A stretch of 64,000 nt of DNA from positions 186,001 through 250,000 of the forward strand of contig NZ_JAESVA010000005.1 in the NCBI RefSeq assembly GCF_020621385.1, in the 5' to 3' direction. The position numbers and the translations under genes are program-made. The stretch comes from Acidisoma cellulosilyticum. Lineage in GTDB: Bacteria > Pseudomonadota > Alphaproteobacteria > Acetobacterales > Acetobacteraceae. Shown piece by piece: positions 51,791-60,701 of this stretch; the first letter of the stretch is position 1, and every line of letters begins with the position of its first letter. The notes beneath the pieces are model-generated. The model did no database searches and was not told the origin of the DNA. It worked only from the letters and a program-made list of their open reading frames with translations.

Positions 51791-52657
51791 CTATGCGGAT
51801 CTCTCTTTGAGAAAGTCCTCGGCGCCCATTGCAACTTTCGTGCGATTGGCGACGCCCATTTTTTGCATAATGTTACGAACATGGACTTTGACTGTGCTCG
51901 CGCTCATGCCGAGTTCCTCGGCGATCAGCTTGTTCGGCTGTCCCAGGCGGATAAGCTCCAACACGGCAAGCTCGCGCTGCGTGAACCGCCCGTTCTCTGT
52001 TGTCTTTCGGATTCCGTTGGTATTTGACGGTGCTCCTTCCATGAACAGGAAATCTCGCGGCACGAAAGTGCCACCGGAATGGACGAGGCTGATGGCCGAA
52101 ACGACCATCTGCAATCCGGTTCGCCGGGTAAGAATGAAGCCCGCCACATTTTGGGATAAAACATGGCGCACCAAGGCAGGGTCAAGCGTCGATGCGTCTG
52201 ACAGAACCACAAGGCGTGCCGCAGGATAGGCAGCATGCAGAGCTTCGATCGCATGAATGTCGACCGTCTCCTCTGCGTGCGAATAATAGACGACCAATTC
52301 CGGCTTTAATCCCTCCTGGCTGAGGCATTCTTCCAGGGATTTAACAGCGTGAATCATAAAACCTGGTTGAGCGACCATGACTGCATTGGTAATGCATTCG
52401 CGGCTTAGCCGGGCAGCATCGACCCAAAGCATGGACAAGGATGCCGCATCAAGCGACAGCGAGGATGCATGCTCGTCCAGCCCGATAGTATGATTCCGGA
52501 TTCGCTCAGAATCGTCGGATTCCATGTTCACAGCATTGTATTCCTCAAACCAATTCCCGGTGGCCTCTCCCGGTAGGACGTCATCGGGAGAGCGCGGGAG
52601 CGTCATGTTCTTGCAGTCGCAGCCATCCTGCTGTTGCGCTTTCGGCGAAAGCCTCAA
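51791..52657 (-). CDS. LuxR-type regulator with atypical (pseudo) receiver domain
   Basis: 288 residues from TTG 52657, which has AAGGAG eight bases upstream. The order is SMLWVDAARLSRECITNAVM, LVVYYSHAEETVD, RLVVLSDAS, and VAGFILTRRTG, then an HTH (225-285: FTQRELAVLELIRLGQPNKL then ELGMSASTVKVHVRNIMQKM). As in its paralogue the Asp of 'D..MP' is Y-Y-S-H and the Lys is missing. About 45 percent alike by eye to 50,779-51,591. Such regulators may respond to ligand or protein partners. Confidence 0.8.
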   Translation of the reverse strand: MRLSPKAQQQDGCDCKNMTLPRSPDDVLPGEATGNWFEEYNAVNMESDDSERIRNHTIGLDEHASSLSLDAASLSMLWVDAARLSRECITNAVMVAQPGFMIHAVKSLEECLSQEGLKPELVVYYSHAEETVDIHAIEALHAAYPAARLVVLSDASTLDPALVRHVLSQNVAGFILTRRTGLQMVVSAISLVHSGGTFVPRDFLFMEGAPSNTNGIRKTTENGRFTQRELAVLELIRLGQPNKLIAEELGMSASTVKVHVRNIMQKMGVANRTKVAMGAEDFLKERSA

Positions 52658-53883
52658 ACGGGGCTCCTTTCATCCGCCTTGTCTTCGTCCTTAGGGCCAA
52701 TCGGCCCTGAGACTTACACCTAGGATAGGGTTTTGGATGCAGGAGAGACGAAATTTTTTATGTGACCAGCCTATCCCTGGCTAAAAAGAGCCCCAGTGTG
52801 GCGGATTAAAGGCGTAAGCGTAAAAATTTATTGGCCTTCTCACGTCTAGCCAGAGGGATTGCCTTTTGAGCTAGTGCGAAAACACTAACCCTTTTGACCG
52901 ATAAGCCTCAGGCATTATTATTTAACACAAATGTGTGAATTCTATTTTTTGGAATGCTGGCACTGACAAGATCGCAGAAATATTAGAGTCTGATTGCCAA
53001 AGTCATAAAAGAGATGATTGCAAAACTAAACGAACATACATGCGTCGTATGAGCGATATGCTTGTCATTTTTCCAAGAGACAGTGGCATGGTCTGTAATT
53101 CTCTCAATAAAAATGCCGAGTTTTTGATCGATTTTCGGTGTTTTTATTTTGGTTTTGTGAGGAATTTGAAGGCCAGATCAGGTGATTCGCACAATTATAT
53201 TTAAAAGTTGAGATCAAGAGGCTGCGAACACCAAGCCGGCTCCGCAACCATGCCGTCAGACGCCACTGATTTATGGCATCAATTTGTTAATGCCGTCAGA
53301 AAGGCAGTGCCAATTCAAAAAATATCGGTGAACAGACAGGGATAACCTGCGACGGCGTCATAGAATTCCTTGTCTATCTATTGAAATCCTTCAAGAAAAT
53401 ATCTCTCGTTGCGGCGAGGGCTTGTGTTTGGCGCGCAAGCGGGTTCACCCCGTCGTGAGATATCTGTCCTGCCGTCCGGGCTGGAGAAACTTGGGCCGGG
53501 TGCATTGCGACGGTCTAGCTTGACGATTCGGATAGACGCGACCGCTGGCGGCAGGTGTCGTGCAAATTTCGGAATCAAATCCAGCATAATAGGCAGTGAC
53601 TTGATTTTTTGTGATCGTCATCAAATTGGCGTGTGCTGATGGGGTTGCGGAATGATCGCGCTACAATCGGCACCGCGAATCGCAGGCTCGCAATGCCGAA
53701 CGTGAATTGACAGTCCTGATAGGAGAGTTTGCCAATTCGTTTAGCTTTGAACTAAAGCACCTTGATAAAGTCGTGTTGCTTTTCTTGAAACGCGGCAACC
53801 AAAGAAACTGCACGCGCTGCAATTTCAGCCAGCGTGACGGCACCTTCGGCAATACCGCTTCGCCAGGCTCCCTGTCGCCAACC
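52658..53883. other. 1.2-kb region without a supported gene
   Basis: No gene is supported. It contains the CTAG motif CGTCTAGCCAGA at 52,843-52,854 (leftward TCTGGCTAGACG), a leftward promoter region for the regulator, AT-rich stretches (52,920-53,220), and direct repeats ATGCCGTCAGA at 53,250 and 53,290. An 89-codon frame at 52,935 has no recognisable features. The region separates the polysaccharide block from the catabolic block and could be a decayed gene. Confidence 0.45.
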
Positions 53884-55305
53884 TTACCGTCGCCAGCCTT
53901 GGCTCCGGGAGACGGCATCGGCGAAGAGCGAGGTCCAGCCGGACCCTTCGCCCGTCTGCGGCGCGAACAGCCTGCCGCTGTCCCGCAAGACAAAGGGTTT
54001 GGTGATGTCGCGCGGGCAGGCGAGCGTCGCGCAGCCAAGCGCGGTCAATTCATCAAAATCCATGCGCAGGACGTCACGGTTCAGGACATCCGCCAGAAAC
54101 TGGGAAAAGTAATTGCTCCGCGCAACGCCGCCATCGATGCGAATGGCACCGGCAATCGGCAATTGGCGGTCAATCTCCCGGATCACCTCCGCCGCGCGCA
54201 GCGCGACACCTTCCAGAACCGCTTGCACCATGTCGCGCCGCGTCGTGCCGCCCGTCATGCCGATCCAGACCGCGCCCGCGCTGCGGTCCCAATAGGGGCA
54301 GGCGAGACCGGAGAGGGCGGGCACGAAGGCGAGGCCGCGCGCGATCGCGGGCGGGGCGTCGAAGGCAGACAGCTCATCGAAATCGGCGAACAAGCCCAGC
54401 TGTCTTGCCCATTCCACGGCCGCGCCCGCGTCATAGACGCCGCCATCGACGGCATAGGTCGTCTGTCCCGCCAGCCGCCAGGCGGCGGTGGGCAATAGCC
54501 CGCGCTCGGGTCGTTTGACGATGGTCTGTCCAGTGACCGCCAGCGCGAAAGCCCCGGTCCCGAAGGTGATCTTGGCGTCACCCGGCACGCGACAGCCATG
54601 GCCGTACAGGGCCGCTTGCTGGTCCACGAGAGAGGCGCGGATCGGCCCCTGCGCGACCCGGCCGAAATCGCCGGCGCTGTCCTGGATCGCCGGCAGGCAG
54701 TCCATCGGCACGCCGAACAGATCGCACAGAACCGGGTCCCAATCGCCGGTTTCCAGATTCATCAGGGATGTGCGGGACGCTGTCGTCACATCCGTGACGA
54801 AGCGGTCCGTGAGATGATGGAGAAAAAAGGCATCCGTGGTGCCGAGGCAAAGGCGGCCGGCGCGATGCGCCGTTTTCACCTCAGGCAATTCCGTCATGAG
54901 CCAGGCGAGCTTGCTCGCCGAGAAATAGGGATCGAGCGGAAGGCCGGCCCGCGCCAGCGTCTCCGTCAGCGCACCGGCAGCCGTCAGCGCCGCGACCATC
55001 CCGGCCGTGCGATTGTCCTGCCAGACGATGACGGGCGACAGCGGCTGCTTCGTGACCTTATCCCAGGCAAGGCAGCTTTCGCCCTGGTTGGCGAGGCCGA
55101 TGGCCTCAGCCTCGCCCGCCGCATCCAGACAGGCGCGAAGATTGGCGAGCAGTTCAAGCGGGTCATGCTCGACCCAGCCGGGCTGGGGGAAGCTCTGCTG
55201 ATGCCGGACGGCGTGGACGATGCGCGGCGGCATCCCCGGTTCCAGCACCAAAGCGCGCGTGCTGGTGGTGCCCTGGTCCAGCCCGATGATCCGGGGACTG
55301 GTCAT
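53884..55305 (-). CDS. FGGY-family carbohydrate kinase, glycerol-kinase type
   Basis: 473 residues. IIGLDQGTTSTRALVLEP and QPGWVEHDPLELL are the start of glycerol kinase. IGLANQGESCLAWD, VWQDNRTAGMVAALTA, SASKLAWL, ASRTSLMNLETGDWD and RIDGGVARSNYFSQFLADVLNRDV complete the FGGY pattern. It is shorter than standard GlpK (about 500) and differs in substrate-contact lines (NQGES for NQRET), so the substrate may be another polyol or sugar. Overlaps the next gene (ATGA). Confidence 0.78.
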   Translation of the reverse strand: MTSPRIIGLDQGTTSTRALVLEPGMPPRIVHAVRHQQSFPQPGWVEHDPLELLANLRACLDAAGEAEAIGLANQGESCLAWDKVTKQPLSPVIVWQDNRTAGMVAALTAAGALTETLARAGLPLDPYFSASKLAWLMTELPEVKTAHRAGRLCLGTTDAFFLHHLTDRFVTDVTTASRTSLMNLETGDWDPVLCDLFGVPMDCLPAIQDSAGDFGRVAQGPIRASLVDQQAALYGHGCRVPGDAKITFGTGAFALAVTGQTIVKRPERGLLPTAAWRLAGQTTYAVDGGVYDAGAAVEWARQLGLFADFDELSAFDAPPAIARGLAFVPALSGLACPYWDRSAGAVWIGMTGGTTRRDMVQAVLEGVALRAAEVIREIDRQLPIAGAIRIDGGVARSNYFSQFLADVLNRDVLRMDFDELTALGCATLACPRDITKPFVLRDSGRLFAPQTGEGSGWTSLFADAVSRSQGWRR

Positions 55306-56531
55306 GTCAGGATCTCCGCGACGATGGTCCCGGTCAGATTCGCCAGATCCAAGGCGCCGATTGGGATCAGAATGCGCCGCTCCGGCAGGGCCGTGAGAGG
55401 CCTTTCGTACAGGGTGACGTCGCCGTGTCGCAGGCGCAGCCGCCCGGTGACGCCTTGCGCCACCCGCAACTCCAGCGTCTGCTTGCCCAGGGCCTTGCTG
55501 GGTGAGGTCAGGCGCTGCGGCAGGACCAGCTTCAGATTATCGCCGGCCCTAATCTCCAAGCTCGCCGATGCCGATGGCAATCGGCCTTCCAGATCGGCCG
55601 CCAGACAATGCGCGATGCGCTGTCCTTCCCGAAAACTCCAGCCAGCGGTCTCCACGGCGCGCAGGATATTGCCGGCCGCGAAATAGCGGGGGTCCGAGCA
55701 GCGGCCGAACTGATCGATCGCCGGGCCCTGGGTTGCCGGGTCCAGTGTCAAATGGCTGGCGCGGATCAGCGAGGCCTCGGGCAGAAACCGCCCGGTCAAC
55801 AGCACGCCGTCACAGGCGATATCCCGCGTCGTACCGCCATCCGTGCTTTGGAGGGTGACGGCTTCGACGCGGTCAGTGCCGTGAATGGCCGTGACAGCGC
55901 ATCCCAGGAACACCGGAATCCCCAGCAGTCGGGGCAGCAGCGTCAGCGGAAAGCGCGCCGTCGGGCGGGCATTCGTCTCGATGACGGCGGCAGGACGAAT
56001 GCCGTGGGACCGACAGGTCGCGATCGCCGAGAGGCTGACAAGCTCGCTGCCCAGAATGACGGGGCGCCGGAAGGGGATCAGCCCTTGCAGGGCGATATAG
56101 GCTTGCAGCGCTCCGGTATTGAGGACGCCGAGCGGCCGGTCGCCGGACAGCAGCCTGGCCGAGCGCGGCGTTTCCCGCACGCCGGTCGCGATCAGCACGC
56201 GCTTCGCCTGCAAGCGTTGCCGGCCGTTCGGCGTGGCGATTTCCAGCACCCCATCGGGCAGAAGCTGCGTGACGCTATGCAGAAGGCGGATCTGCACACC
56301 GATCGCGCGGGCGTCGTCCGCCAGCCGTTGCGCATAGCTCGGCCCGGTCATGATGCGGCCGAATTCGCGTAAGCCGTAGGGCGGGTGGGCGCAATGGCGC
56401 GGTACGCCGCCGGCCTCGCTGTCCCGCTCCAACACCACGACCTGCCGCAGACCGCGTTTGCGCAGCGCGATGGCGGCCGAGAGGCCGGCCGGGCCGCTGC
56501 CGATGATGGCGACGTCGATCATCTCACGCAT
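55302..56531 (-). CDS. FAD/NAD(P)-binding oxidoreductase (HcnB/SoxA-like)
   Basis: 409 residues from ATG 56531 (a second ATG three codons in). IDVAIIGSGPAGLSAAIAL binds FAD. RVLIATGVRETPRSARLLSG and RPVILGSELVSLSAIATCRS follow, and GVLLTGRFLPEASLIR with FAAGNILRAVETAGWSFREGQ ends the nucleotide-binding part. A C-terminal beta domain of about 80 residues follows. It overlaps the GlpA-like gene by eight bases. Probably acts with it as a dehydrogenase. Confidence 0.75.
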   Translation of the reverse strand: MREMIDVAIIGSGPAGLSAAIALRKRGLRQVVVLERDSEAGGVPRHCAHPPYGLREFGRIMTGPSYAQRLADDARAIGVQIRLLHSVTQLLPDGVLEIATPNGRQRLQAKRVLIATGVRETPRSARLLSGDRPLGVLNTGALQAYIALQGLIPFRRPVILGSELVSLSAIATCRSHGIRPAAVIETNARPTARFPLTLLPRLLGIPVFLGCAVTAIHGTDRVEAVTLQSTDGGTTRDIACDGVLLTGRFLPEASLIRASHLTLDPATQGPAIDQFGRCSDPRYFAAGNILRAVETAGWSFREGQRIAHCLAADLEGRLPSASASLEIRAGDNLKLVLPQRLTSPSKALGKQTLELRVAQGVTGRLRLRHGDVTLYERPLTALPERRILIPIGALDLANLTGTIVAEILT

Positions 56532-57933
56532 CGACCGAGCCGATCGCCAGAGGGGTCGTGAAACGGCCCTGGGTCAGGGACGCGATCCTGGCATGGCAAT
56601 AGAAACCCTGGCAGCGGCCCATGCCCGCGCGGGTGCGGCGCTTCAGGCCGCTGCTATCGCCGGCGGGCAGCGGGCCCGTCAGCGCGGCCTCGATCTCCCG
56701 CTTCGTCACCAGCTCGCAATGGCAGACGATCTCGCCGTAACCCGGCCTGGTCCAGTCGCGCGCTTCATGTTCGGCCAGGACGGGCAGGGCAACAGTAGGC
56801 CAGATGGCGTTGGATTCCGGCCGTTTATGCGGGTGCCGCTCGTTATAAAGCTTGGCGACATGCTGCGCGATGCCGAGCGCGCCGGTCAGCCCGGTGGAGC
56901 GGATGCCGCCGGCGACGATCAGGTTGTGGGCCGCGTCATGGCGAATCTGATACTCGGAATGCGCCGTCGCGGGCCGCAGCCCGGCATAGGTGGCGGTGAC
57001 AGGCATATCGGCCAGCGCCGGCAGAATGGCCTGCGCCTTCGCGATCAGCTGTTCCAAAGTCGCCTGTTCCACGGTCGCGTGGATGCGGTCCGCCTGTTCC
57101 TCCGCCGTCGGCCCGACCAGAAGATTGCCGAAGATCGTCGGCGTCAGCACAATGCCCTTGGTGCGTTCCGTCGGCACCGGCAGGATGATTGCGGAGAGCA
57201 GGCGCGCTGCGGCCTTGTCGAAGACCACGAACTGGCCCTTGCGCGGCCGGATGTCGAAGGTTCGGCCAACCTGCAGCCGGTCGTCCACCACGTCGCCCCA
57301 GAGACCGGCGGCGTTGATGACGGTCTCGGCCAAGACAGCGCCCCTATTGGTCTCCAGCGTCCAAGCCTGACCGTCGAAACGACCCGACAGCACTTCCGTC
57401 TCGCGCAGCACCGTCGCGCCATTGGCAATCGCCTGATGAAGATAAGCGAGCGGTGTCGACCAGGGGTCGATCAGGAATTCGCCCGGCACCAACAAGCCGC
57501 CGAGCAGAGTGCGGGATAGATGCGGCTCCCGCGCCAGCACCTCGGCAGGGCTGAGCGGGCGCACATCGGTGACACCATTCTTCCAGGCCTTGGCGGCGAT
57601 CTGGTCGAGCTTGGACATCTCATCCTCGGTCCAGGCGGCAAGGATCGCGGTGCTTCGCAGCAGCGGCAGGCCCAGGCGCTCACGGATGTCGAGGAATTCG
57701 GCGTAGCCCGCCTGCATGCATTGCCATTCCAGGCTGCCGCTGGGCGCATCGAAACCCGTATGCAGGATGGCGCTATTGCCCTTGCTGGCGCCGGCCAGAA
57801 TATCGGCGGCCTTCTCGATGACAATCACGCGCGCACCCGTCAGGGCGAAGCGGCGGGCGATGGCGCAACCCACGACACCGGCACCGATGACCGCGACATC
57901 CTGGCGATCTGCGGAGTGGAGATGACTGTTCAT
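56524..57933 (-). CDS. FAD-dependent dehydrogenase with C-terminal BFD-like [2Fe-2S] domain (GlpA-like)
   Basis: 469 residues. DVAVIGAGVVGCAIARRFA binds FAD, NSAILHTGFDAPSGSLEWQC and VINAAGLWGDVVDD are the DAO-type lines. The tail from residue 402 (VCHCELVTKREIEAAL, then MGRCQGFYC) holds Cys404, 406, 441 and 446, the BFD-like iron-sulfur site as in GlpA. With the FGGY kinase this makes a glycerol-3-phosphate-like oxidation route plausible. True substrate unknown. Confidence 0.78.
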   Translation of the reverse strand: MNSHLHSADRQDVAVIGAGVVGCAIARRFALTGARVIVIEKAADILAGASKGNSAILHTGFDAPSGSLEWQCMQAGYAEFLDIRERLGLPLLRSTAILAAWTEDEMSKLDQIAAKAWKNGVTDVRPLSPAEVLAREPHLSRTLLGGLLVPGEFLIDPWSTPLAYLHQAIANGATVLRETEVLSGRFDGQAWTLETNRGAVLAETVINAAGLWGDVVDDRLQVGRTFDIRPRKGQFVVFDKAAARLLSAIILPVPTERTKGIVLTPTIFGNLLVGPTAEEQADRIHATVEQATLEQLIAKAQAILPALADMPVTATYAGLRPATAHSEYQIRHDAAHNLIVAGGIRSTGLTGALGIAQHVAKLYNERHPHKRPESNAIWPTVALPVLAEHEARDWTRPGYGEIVCHCELVTKREIEAALTGPLPAGDSSGLKRRTRAGMGRCQGFYCHARIASLTQGRFTTPLAIGSVDA

Positions 57934-58013
57934 AGCGTCGATTCAATCTGGTGAGACAAGCCGATTGTCCAAGCCGCCTGAGCGTGACGGCCTGGACAAT
58001 CGGGGCGGCAGGG

Positions 58014-59552
58014 TCAGACCTCGCCCACGGCCTTTTCTTCGGCCGCGATTTCCTGGGCGCGGGCGGCAACCGCGGCAGCACCGATCGGGGGACCGGGGAA
58101 ATGCTTCCGCGCGACGCCGAACCAGACGATCGCCAGCAGCACGAGAAGACCAATGAAATAGCTGTCCAGAATATCATTGGGCGGGCGCGTGCCGATATAG
58201 ATGATCACCAGGCCGCCAATCAGCCCGATGACCGCCAGCGGCTTGGAGAAGACACCGAGGCGGAAAGGCCCGAACTCGGTCCAGGTCTTGCCCTCGGCAA
58301 ACAGCCCGGCCGCGATCGGCATCGTATAGGAGATATAGAGGAACATCGCGCAGCCCGCTGCCAGCGCCGCGAAGGCGGGGGAGTAGAGGGTCGCGGCGAT
58401 CGACAGCACGGCCGTCAGCCAGATCGCCGGAACCGGCGTGCGGTGCTTGTGGCTGACCTGACGCCAGAACTTATGGCCGGGCAGACCGCCGTCACGGGAG
58501 AAGGCATAGACCATGCGCGAGGTCGAGGTGACACCGGCCAGCGCGCAGAGGTAGTTCGCCACCACGATGCCGATATACAGAATATCCTTCAGCACCGGAT
58601 TGACGGGCAGGGCGGCCAGAAGGTTGAGGATGACGGCACCACCATCGGCGGCGGACTTCACCGGATCGGGCATGGCGAGGATGAAGGCAGCCGCCATCAC
58701 CAGACCGAAGACTGCCGACCAGATAATGGCGTTCAGCATGCCCTTCGGCACATTGTGCCGCGCGTCGATCGTCTCTTCCGACGTATGCGCGGACGCATCG
58801 AAACCGGTGACGGTATAAAGCGGATAGAGCAAGGCGAGCAGGAACAGATAAAAGGGGTTGGCGCTATGCGGCACGATATTGCCGCCCGGCGCACCGGAAT
58901 TATTGTGGAAACTCACCAGCCGCGACAGATCGATATGCGATGCGCCGAACAGCATGGCGAGCGTCAGCAGAATCGCCACGACCAGAATGAGATAGCCTGA
59001 GAAGTCGATCAGCTTCGTCGTCGTCTTGATGCCGAAGTGATTGAACAGGCCTTGCGACAGCGTGATGATGACGACGGCAATCGTCTGCTGCGCGAATCCC
59101 CAATGGGACGTATCGATACCAAAAATATTGCCGAGTATGAGGCCGATGAAAAGATTGTAGACGCCGACATTGACGGAGGCGATCACGAAGATCAGGCCAA
59201 GCATATTGAACCAGGCGGTGGCCCAGCCCCAGCCGCGTCCGCCCAGGATCGATGACCAGTGGTACAGCCCGCCCGCCGTCGGATAGGCGGAAGCGATCTG
59301 CGCCATCGACAGGCCGACGATCAGCGCGAAAATGCAACCGACGATCCAGCCGATGATGGTGGTGAAACCGCCGCCGGTGCTGAAGCCGACCTGGAAGGAG
59401 GTGATGCCGCCCGCCAGGATGCAGATAATCGAAAACGAAACGGCGAAATTGGAAAAGCCGCCCATCCGGCGTGACAATTCCTGCGCATAGCCCATTTTGT
59501 GAAGTGATTCCGCGTCCGCGGCAAGTATGTCCCTGTCCGAAGGGCTAGACAT
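58014..59552 (-). CDS. APC-superfamily amino acid permease
   Basis: 512 residues with twelve membrane segments. SRRMGGFSNFAVSFSIICILAGG and GLYHWSSILGGRGWGWATAW are the usual start, and GFDASAHTSEETIDARHNVPKGM is the family signature in the middle. It is the last gene reading leftward before the divergent DeoR gene. Its co-location with the kinase suggests uptake of an amine or amino compound, though the substrate is not readable. Confidence 0.85.
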   Translation of the reverse strand: MSSPSDRDILAADAESLHKMGYAQELSRRMGGFSNFAVSFSIICILAGGITSFQVGFSTGGGFTTIIGWIVGCIFALIVGLSMAQIASAYPTAGGLYHWSSILGGRGWGWATAWFNMLGLIFVIASVNVGVYNLFIGLILGNIFGIDTSHWGFAQQTIAVVIITLSQGLFNHFGIKTTTKLIDFSGYLILVVAILLTLAMLFGASHIDLSRLVSFHNNSGAPGGNIVPHSANPFYLFLLALLYPLYTVTGFDASAHTSEETIDARHNVPKGMLNAIIWSAVFGLVMAAAFILAMPDPVKSAADGGAVILNLLAALPVNPVLKDILYIGIVVANYLCALAGVTSTSRMVYAFSRDGGLPGHKFWRQVSHKHRTPVPAIWLTAVLSIAATLYSPAFAALAAGCAMFLYISYTMPIAAGLFAEGKTWTEFGPFRLGVFSKPLAVIGLIGGLVIIYIGTRPPNDILDSYFIGLLVLLAIVWFGVARKHFPGPPIGAAAVAARAQEIAAEEKAVGEV

Positions 59553-59801
59553 TGGTGCGACCTCTCAAAAGAAATGCATCTTCCAACAATAAAAGCTCTG
59601 ATGATTTTGGAATTGTCTATATAATGCCAAGTCGTATCGAAAATGCGGCCAATCCTGACGGACGGCAACCTGTCGTCGCGCGAGCTTGACCGTTCGGTCA
59701 TATCGAATCAGCAAATCACTGCCCGTTCAGTCATCTACTTGACACAATTCGGCAATGCAAGCTCCCTATATCTAAGCGGTGGGATTTTTCTGGAGCGGGT
59801 T

Positions 59802-60575
59802 TTGAGTCCGGTTGAGCGAAGAAACGCAATTCTTGACATGAGCCGTCTGGGCGAGAGTCTGGCGGTCGAGGAAATTGCCGGTCGCTTTGGCGTGTCTCGC
59901 GAAACCGTTCGCCGGGATCTCGCGCGTCTTGACGATGCCGGCTTGTTGCGCCGCGTTCATGGTGGTGCGGTTGTGCCGCGACCGGGCAACGAGCCGCCCT
60001 TTCAGGAGCGGCAGAAGCTGAACATGGAGGCGAAGCGGCGCATCGGCCTGACAGCCGCCGGGCTCTTCCAGCCGGGCGACAGCGTGATGATCGATACCGG
60101 CAGCACGACCGAGCAATTCGCGATCGCGCTCGCGGCGAAAACCGATATCACCGTCATCACCAATTCCAACCGCATCGCAACGTCGATCTCCGCGGGGGCA
60201 GGGCAAAACCGCATCTTTGTTCTGGGTGGCGCTTTCCGTGGCGATTCCGGTCAGATCCTGGGATCGCTCTGCATCGAGCAACTGGCGCATTTCAACGCCG
60301 ATCATGTCGTGCTCGGCGTCGGTGCCCTCGGCGCCGATGGCCGGGTCATGGATTACGATGTCGATGAGGCTTCCTTGGCGCGCGCCATGATCGCAAGGGC
60401 ACGGACAGTGACGATTCTTGCCGATCGTTCCAAGTTTGATCGTCAGGCGCTTATCACGGTTTGCCGGTTTGAAGCGGTGACGCGGCTGGTGACGGACCTG
60501 GCGCCCTCAGGTGAGCTGGCGGAGATGCTGACCTCGTCCCGGGTGGCGGTCATCGTGGCGTCTGCGGAGGATTAG
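59802..60575 (+). CDS. DeoR-family transcriptional regulator
   Basis: 257 residues from TTG 59802 (GGAGCGG seven bases upstream); a longer open frame to 59,643 is not family-like. ERRNAILDMSRLGESLAVEE then IAGRFGVSRETVRRDLARLD is the DeoR HTH. RRVHGGAVVP, IDTGSTTEQFAIALAA and VITNSNRIATSIS define the sugar-phosphate sensing part. It is divergent from the permease operon and probably represses it. Confidence 0.88.
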   Translation: MSPVERRNAILDMSRLGESLAVEEIAGRFGVSRETVRRDLARLDDAGLLRRVHGGAVVPRPGNEPPFQERQKLNMEAKRRIGLTAAGLFQPGDSVMIDTGSTTEQFAIALAAKTDITVITNSNRIATSISAGAGQNRIFVLGGAFRGDSGQILGSLCIEQLAHFNADHVVLGVGALGADGRVMDYDVDEASLARAMIARARTVTILADRSKFDRQALITVCRFEAVTRLVTDLAPSGELAEMLTSSRVAVIVASAED

Positions 60576-60701
60576 GTCGGGCAGCTAGGTGCAAGACAGG
60601 CATCCCAAGACGGGCATCGCAAGACAGGCATCGTTGAACAGCGACTTGCCGCGGTCGGGAATTCATTGGACGATCCGGGAAACGTTCAAGGAACAAGAAG
60701 A

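Noticed and set aside
52935-53204. 89-codon frame in the 1.2-kb gap
   Set aside because: AT-rich, no ribosome site, no recognisable pattern; kept only as part of the non-coding entry.
57951-59000. Rightward 349-codon frame opposite the permease
   Set aside because: Antisense shadow of a membrane protein with clear APC motifs; reads as Arg/Gly/Asp-rich low complexity.
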